Both the position numbers and the translations under genes were made by a program. DNA of 36,363 nucleotides from Vicinamibacteria bacterium (GTDB lineage: Bacteria; Acidobacteriota; Vicinamibacteria; Fen-336). The first letter of the stretch is position 1; every line of letters begins with the position of its first letter. The stretch lies in assembly GCA_023701125.1 (NCBI GenBank), contig JAMPXO010000044.1, forward strand, positions 1-36,363. Reading direction: 5' to 3'. Shown piece by piece: positions 33,177 to 36,363 of this stretch. The notes under the pieces were generated by a model. That model did no database searches. It was given only the letters and a program-made list of their open reading frames with translations, and had not been told where the DNA came from.

Positions 33177-34444
33177 CCGCGCAGCGCCTGGGCGTGGGCC
33201 GCGCCGTAGGACCGGCCCGTGCGCCGCTCGACGACCAGCGTGCCCGCACCCAGCGCCGCGACCTGGCGCAGGGTGTCGGCGAGTGCGCTGGCCGGCGTCG
33301 CCTCGGCCGCTTCGCCCGAGGCCAGCAGCAACCGCCGCCACAGCGGCTCGGGGCGGTCGCGGGCCACGCTCTCGGCACAGATCACGAACGACAGCCGCCC
33401 GCCCTGGAGGCGAGCCGCCGCGTGCACGTTGGCGATCCAGGCCCCCGGCGCCGCCGGTGCGAACACCACGCAGTGGGCGGCCCCCTCGCGCCAGGCGGCC
33501 TCGAGGAAAGCCGGCAGGTCGGCGCCCGCGCGGCGCAGGCCGCCCGAACGCGCGATCGCCAGCAGCGCTCCGTCGAGGTCGTCGGTCGGCTCGGGCGAGC
33601 CGTCGCAGCCGAACGCCCAGTCGGCGCCGAGCGAGCCGCTCTCGAGCGCGACCCGGGCCGCGGCGGCCGCGGCCTCGTCGGCCTCGTCGGTGACGAGGAA
33701 GGCGACGGTCTTGCGGGCGGGCACCAGCGCCCGCTCGGGCAGCCGCACGGTGAGCTTGCCGGTGCGCGCCCACACCTTCCACAGGATGTGGCGTGCGGAG
33801 TCGCCCGGCGCATAGCGGCGCAGGTCCATGCGGTCGCCGTCGGGCGTGCCCGACGGATGCGGCAGGCCCTCGCCGCCGGCCAGCGCGTCGACCACGCTGA
33901 CGTGGCGCAGGCGGCCGGGGTTGGGCAGGATCGTCAGCGCGGCCGGCGTCTCGCGCTCCCAGCTCACCCGCACCAGGCCGAACACGTCGCCGACGGTGAA
34001 GCGGCGCCGCACCGCGCGGGCGTGCCCGCGCAGCGAGGCCCGCACCTCCTCGACGAGGCGGCCGTCGCGCTGCCGCGGCAGGCACTCGATGCCCGCGGGC
34101 TCCTGCCACGACCAGCCGAGCGAGACCAACGGCAGGCGGGCGAGGCCGGGCGCGTCGAAGCCGGTCGGCAACAGCACGTCCGACTCCAGGTTGCGGTTGA
34201 GCGGCGGCGGCAGCAGCCTGCGGCGCAGCGAAAGGCCGGCGACGACGCAGGCCGCGAGCGCCATCCCGGCCACCAGCAGCCCGGCCAGGCCGACGACGAA
34301 CACGACGAAGTCCAGCGCCCGCAGCCCCAGCGCCCACAGCGCCAGCCCGGCCAGCGCCAGCGCCAGCGCGCCGCGCGTGGTCAGCGGCCACCACGCGCGA
34401 ACGTGCGCGGCGACGCGGCGGAGCCAGCGGGCGGCGCGGAGCAT
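33173..34444 (-). CDS. DUF58 family protein
   Basis: This 423-residue protein has two N-terminal membrane helices (about 24-42 and 45-68) and a cytoplasmic part with the DUF58 core motif MDLRRYAPGDSARHILWKVWAR near residue 207. A VWA-like domain with an imperfect metal site follows (FLVTDEADEAAAA). It heads the operon with transglutaminase, MoxR and the TPR protein, and its stop overlaps the next start as ATGA. Its ATG is six bases after a TACAAT box, with no usable Shine-Dalgarno, so the operon message may be leaderless. The function is unknown for the family, though it is thought to be a MoxR client. Confidence 0.92.
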   Translation of the reverse strand: MLRAARWLRRVAAHVRAWWPLTTRGALALALAGLALWALGLRALDFVVFVVGLAGLLVAGMALAACVVAGLSLRRRLLPPPLNRNLESDVLLPTGFDAPGLARLPLVSLGWSWQEPAGIECLPRQRDGRLVEEVRASLRGHARAVRRRFTVGDVFGLVRVSWERETPAALTILPNPGRLRHVSVVDALAGGEGLPHPSGTPDGDRMDLRRYAPGDSARHILWKVWARTGKLTVRLPERALVPARKTVAFLVTDEADEAAAAAARVALESGSLGADWAFGCDGSPEPTDDLDGALLAIARSGGLRRAGADLPAFLEAAWREGAAHCVVFAPAAPGAWIANVHAAARLQGGRLSFVICAESVARDRPEPLWRRLLLASGEAAEATPASALADTLRQVAALGAGTLVVERRTGRSYGAAHAQALRG

Positions 34445-34450
34445 CCTGCG

Positions 34451-34456
34451 ATTGTA
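34451..34456 (-). promoter_or_regulatory. -10 box for DUF58 operon, leaderless candidate
   Basis: The minus strand reads TACAAT with only six bases between it and the ATG at 34444-34442. Transcription would therefore begin at or next to the start codon. No clear -35 hexamer is visible 16-18 bases upstream. Confidence 0.45.
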
Positions 34457-34543
34457 GGGGCGGGCCCGCCCGCGTGCCGGGAGGCGTCCAGGGAGGCGGA
34501 CCGGCTTGGCCGCGCCGTGCCCGCGTGCTAGAAGCGGACGATC

Positions 34544-35551
34544 GTGGAAGCGCCGACCGTCTCCGTCGTCATCCCCGCTTGCGACGAGGAGGCCTGCATC
34601 GAGGCCACCGTGCGCGAGGTCCTGGCCGCGCTGCCCGGCGAGCGGGTCGAGATCGTGATCGTCGACGACGGCAGTCGCGACGGCACCTGGGCCGTGGTCG
34701 AGCGTCTCGCCGCGGCCGACCCCGCCGGGGGCTTGGGGGCGGAGGAGCTCCGTTCGCGACGTAGCCCCCATGGGACCGGCGCCGGGCTCCGCCCGGCATC
34801 GGAACCCGTGGTCCGCGGGGTGCGGCTCGCTCGCAACTTCGGCCACATGGCGGCGCTGCAGGCGGGGTTGCACGAGGCGAAGGGCGCCGCCGTGATCACG
34901 ATGGACGCCGACGGCCAGCATCCCGCGGACGCGCTGCCCGCGATGCTGGCGGCGTGGCGCGGCGGAGCGGCCGTGGTGCAGGCGGTGCGGATCGCCGAGG
35001 AGCGGCGTGGCCTGTTCAAGGGCTACACCTCGGGCCTGTACTACCGCGTGTTCTCGCGGCTCGCCGGCATCGAGTTGAAGGAGGGCGCCGCGGACTTCCG
35101 GCTGCTCTCGCGCCAGGTCGTCGACGTGGCGCTGGCACACCCGCACTTCGCGCTGTTCCTGCGCGGGTTCGTGAGCTGGACGGGCTTCCACACCGCGTCG
35201 CTGCCGGTCGCGTTCCGGGCCCGCAGCGCCGGCACCACCAAGTACTCGCTGCGCAAGATGCTGGCACTCGGCGCCGAGGGCGTGCTGCGCTTCTCGACCA
35301 AGCCGCTGCGGGCCGCGACCTACCTGGGCCTCGCCACCTGCGCGCTGTCGCTGACCTACCTCGTCTACGTGCTGGTGATCCGATTGTTCGGCCACGACTT
35401 CGTCACCGGCTGGGCGTCGGTCGCAGGCTTGATGGCGCTGATCGGCGGCATCCAGTTGCTGGTCGTCGGCATCCTCGGCGAGTACGTCGCGGTCGTCTTC
35501 GAGCGCCAGATCGGGCGACCGGACTACGTTGTTTCGGAGAAGAAGAACTAG
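34544..35551 (+). CDS. DPM1/GtrB-like glycosyltransferase with insertion
   Basis: This 335-residue polyprenyl-phosphate glycosyltransferase has a GT-A domain (VSVVIPACDEEACI; IVIVDDGSRDGT with D41/D42; metal site MDADGQHP; later RSAGTTKYSLRKM). It ends in two C-terminal membrane helices (about 258-277 and 290-313). It would transfer a sugar to undecaprenyl phosphate at the inner membrane. Between D59-P60 and V89-V90-R-G-V, about 28 residues (AGGLGAEELRSRRSPHGTGA onward) replace the short link usual in the family, and they are encoded by a dispersed hairpin repeat. The frame stays open, so the protein is probably functional. GTG start; a weak TAGAAG lies nine bases upstream. Its stop and the helicase stop share CTAG. 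Confidence 0.88.
   Translation: MEAPTVSVVIPACDEEACIEATVREVLAALPGERVEIVIVDDGSRDGTWAVVERLAAADPAGGLGAEELRSRRSPHGTGAGLRPASEPVVRGVRLARNFGHMAALQAGLHEAKGAAVITMDADGQHPADALPAMLAAWRGGAAVVQAVRIAEERRGLFKGYTSGLYYRVFSRLAGIELKEGAADFRLLSRQVVDVALAHPHFALFLRGFVSWTGFHTASLPVAFRARSAGTTKYSLRKMLALGAEGVLRFSTKPLRAATYLGLATCALSLTYLVYVLVIRLFGHDFVTGWASVAGLMALIGGIQLLVVGILGEYVAVVFERQIGRPDYVVSEKKN
34721..34800 (+). repeat. Dispersed hairpin repeat, copy 3, inside a coding region
   Basis: CCGGGGGCTTGGGGGCGGAG (34725-34744) matches copy 2 with one mismatch. GGGGGCGGAGGAG (34735-34747) and AGCCCCC-ATGGG (34763-34774) match copy 1. GGGGGCT (34727-34733) and AGCCCCC (34763-34769) can pair. A second small inverted repeat, CCGGGC / GCCCGG (34783-34795), follows. 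All of it is read in frame within the glycosyltransferase. Confidence 0.6.
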
Positions 35552-36363
35552 CCTTTCGCCCCGAGTCCCAGCGCGGCCAGCACGCCCGGGACCGCGCCCG
35601 CGTCGCAGTGGAGCAGCCGCGCGAGCTTCGCCACCGGCGGCGGCTGTCCGCGGCGCGCGCCGTGGTGGGCGAGGGTCAGCGCCTCCTCCAGCGCGTCGAC
35701 GCGCAGCAACAGACCGGCGACCGACTCGTAGCCGCAGGCCGCGTCTCGGCGCGGGTCGGGTGCGCCCGCCGCCCGCAGCGAGGCGGGGCCCACGGGCAGC
35801 ACCGCCGGCTCCGGGTGCCGCACGTGCCACAACGTCGCCCGCACGCGCAGGGCCTCGGGCGCCAGCAGCGCGCGCTGGAACACGTGCCGCCAGCCGAGGG
35901 CCATGCCCTGTCGCGCCAGCTCCTGGCGATCGGCCCGGGTCAGCGCCTCGATCCCGGCGCGCAGCCGTCGCCGGGGCGCCGAGCCCAGGCTCTCGGCGAG
36001 GCTGTAGACGAGCCCGCGCGGCGCCGGCGCCAGCGGCGCCTCGAGCGCCGCCAGCAGCGGGCCGAGCGTGCGCCGCAGGTGGTTCGCGAGCCAGCCGGCC
36101 AGCCGCCGCCGCACCCGCTCGCGGCGCGGCGGGTCGAGCAGGTCGGAGGCGATCGCCTCGACCTGCGGCGCGAGCGGACGGTCGCCCGGCAGCAGCCGGC
36201 CGACGGGTGCCTCCCGCCACAACACGGCACCCTCCGCGGTCAACGAGAACGCGTCGTCGGGCGCTTCCACGAGTTCCCCGACGCGCGCGTCGAGCCCCTC
36301 GCGCAGCGCGCGGTTGGCCGCGGCCCGCAACGCCCGCGACGCCTCGCGCGGCTCGAACTGGAA
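35548..36363 (-). CDS. Suv3-like helicase, C-terminal part (runs off window)
   Basis: The frame is open to the right edge, giving 271 residues of the C-terminal end; no start is needed within the window. The sequence reads RALRAAANRALREGLDARV, then FSLTAEGAVLWREAPVGRLLPG, a long helical middle, and LTRADRQELARQGMALGWRHVF. This pattern resembles the accessory C-terminal region of bacterial and mitochondrial Suv3-type superfamily II RNA helicases, where a similar RAL..AA..AL..E and DR..L..LG..FG..H.F run is found. The helicase motifs themselves would lie outside the window, so the call is moderate. Its stop overlaps the convergent glycosyltransferase stop by three bases (CTAG). Confidence 0.6.
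   Translation of the reverse strand, partial: FQFEPREASRALRAAANRALREGLDARVGELVEAPDDAFSLTAEGAVLWREAPVGRLLPGDRPLAPQVEAIASDLLDPPRRERVRRRLAGWLANHLRRTLGPLLAALEAPLAPAPRGLVYSLAESLGSAPRRRLRAGIEALTRADRQELARQGMALGWRHVFQRALLAPEALRVRATLWHVRHPEPAVLPVGPASLRAAGAPDPRRDAACGYESVAGLLLRVDALEEALTLAHHGARRGQPPPVAKLARLLHCDAGAVPGVLAALGLGAKG

Noticed and set aside
1-36363. CRISPR array, prophage, insertion sequence or defence island.
   Set aside because: No regularly spaced repeats, transposase, integrase or phage structural motifs were seen, and genes look like stable core and accessory chromosome genes.

Overview
The window is very GC-rich DNA (about 70% by eye) from a Gram-negative, diderm bacterium. It encodes an OmpA-type peptidoglycan-binding domain, a lipobox protein, a porin-like beta-barrel and an Sec-exported repeat protein. 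Two-component and c-di-GMP signalling is heavy, PATAN/DUF4388-like domains are fused to receiver domains, and a Suv3-like helicase end lies at the right edge. Together these suggest a proteobacterium in the broad sense or a Myxococcota/Acidobacteriota-type lineage; the sequence alone does not settle the phylum. No rRNA, tRNA, CRISPR array, transposase or phage gene was seen.

Left arm (74-7043, minus strand): a tight six-gene operon. In transcription order it encodes a PspA/IM30 (ESCRT-III-family) protein, a membrane-anchored SsuA/NMT1-like binding protein fused to an OmpA domain, an ABC permease, an ABC ATPase, a membrane coiled-coil protein of unknown function, and a two-tier AAA ATPase. The set looks like an envelope-maintenance or transport machine that pairs an ESCRT-III-like protein with a Vps4-like ATPase. 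It is the most interesting candidate system here. A lipoprotein gene diverges from it, followed by a PIN-PhoH gene on the opposite strand.

Middle (9554-22339): a pair of anchored or exported proteins of unknown function (plus strand); a three-gene minus-strand signalling operon (an eight-domain GAF-PAS-GGDEF-EAL-REC-PATAN-REC-PATAN protein, a PAS hybrid histidine kinase, and a REC-GGDEF-EAL protein with a ruined GGDEF motif); a DUF4214-like exported repeat protein behind a good sigma-54 promoter match; a porin-like protein; and a small PilZ protein that could read the c-di-GMP made or broken by the signalling operon. Next come two divergent citrate-synthase-family genes, one carrying an N-terminal DNA-binding domain, with two palindromes between them.

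Right arm (23555-36363): a glycosyltransferase / GT87-like membrane protein / DUF2064 run and a 60-residue ORF (plus strand); beta-carbonic anhydrase and a 3-hydroxyisobutyrate-dehydrogenase-family enzyme (minus); a DUF58-transglutaminase-MoxR-TPR operon (minus); a DPM1-like glycosyltransferase (plus) whose catalytic domain carries an in-frame insertion derived from a dispersed hairpin repeat; and the C-terminal end of a probable Suv3-like helicase.

Gene packing is dense, with many 4-base ATGA/GTGA overlaps. Several genes have a TANNNT-like -10 box only 5-9 bases before the start codon and no clear Shine-Dalgarno, which suggests leaderless transcripts. All family assignments come from reading motifs; no database search was run.
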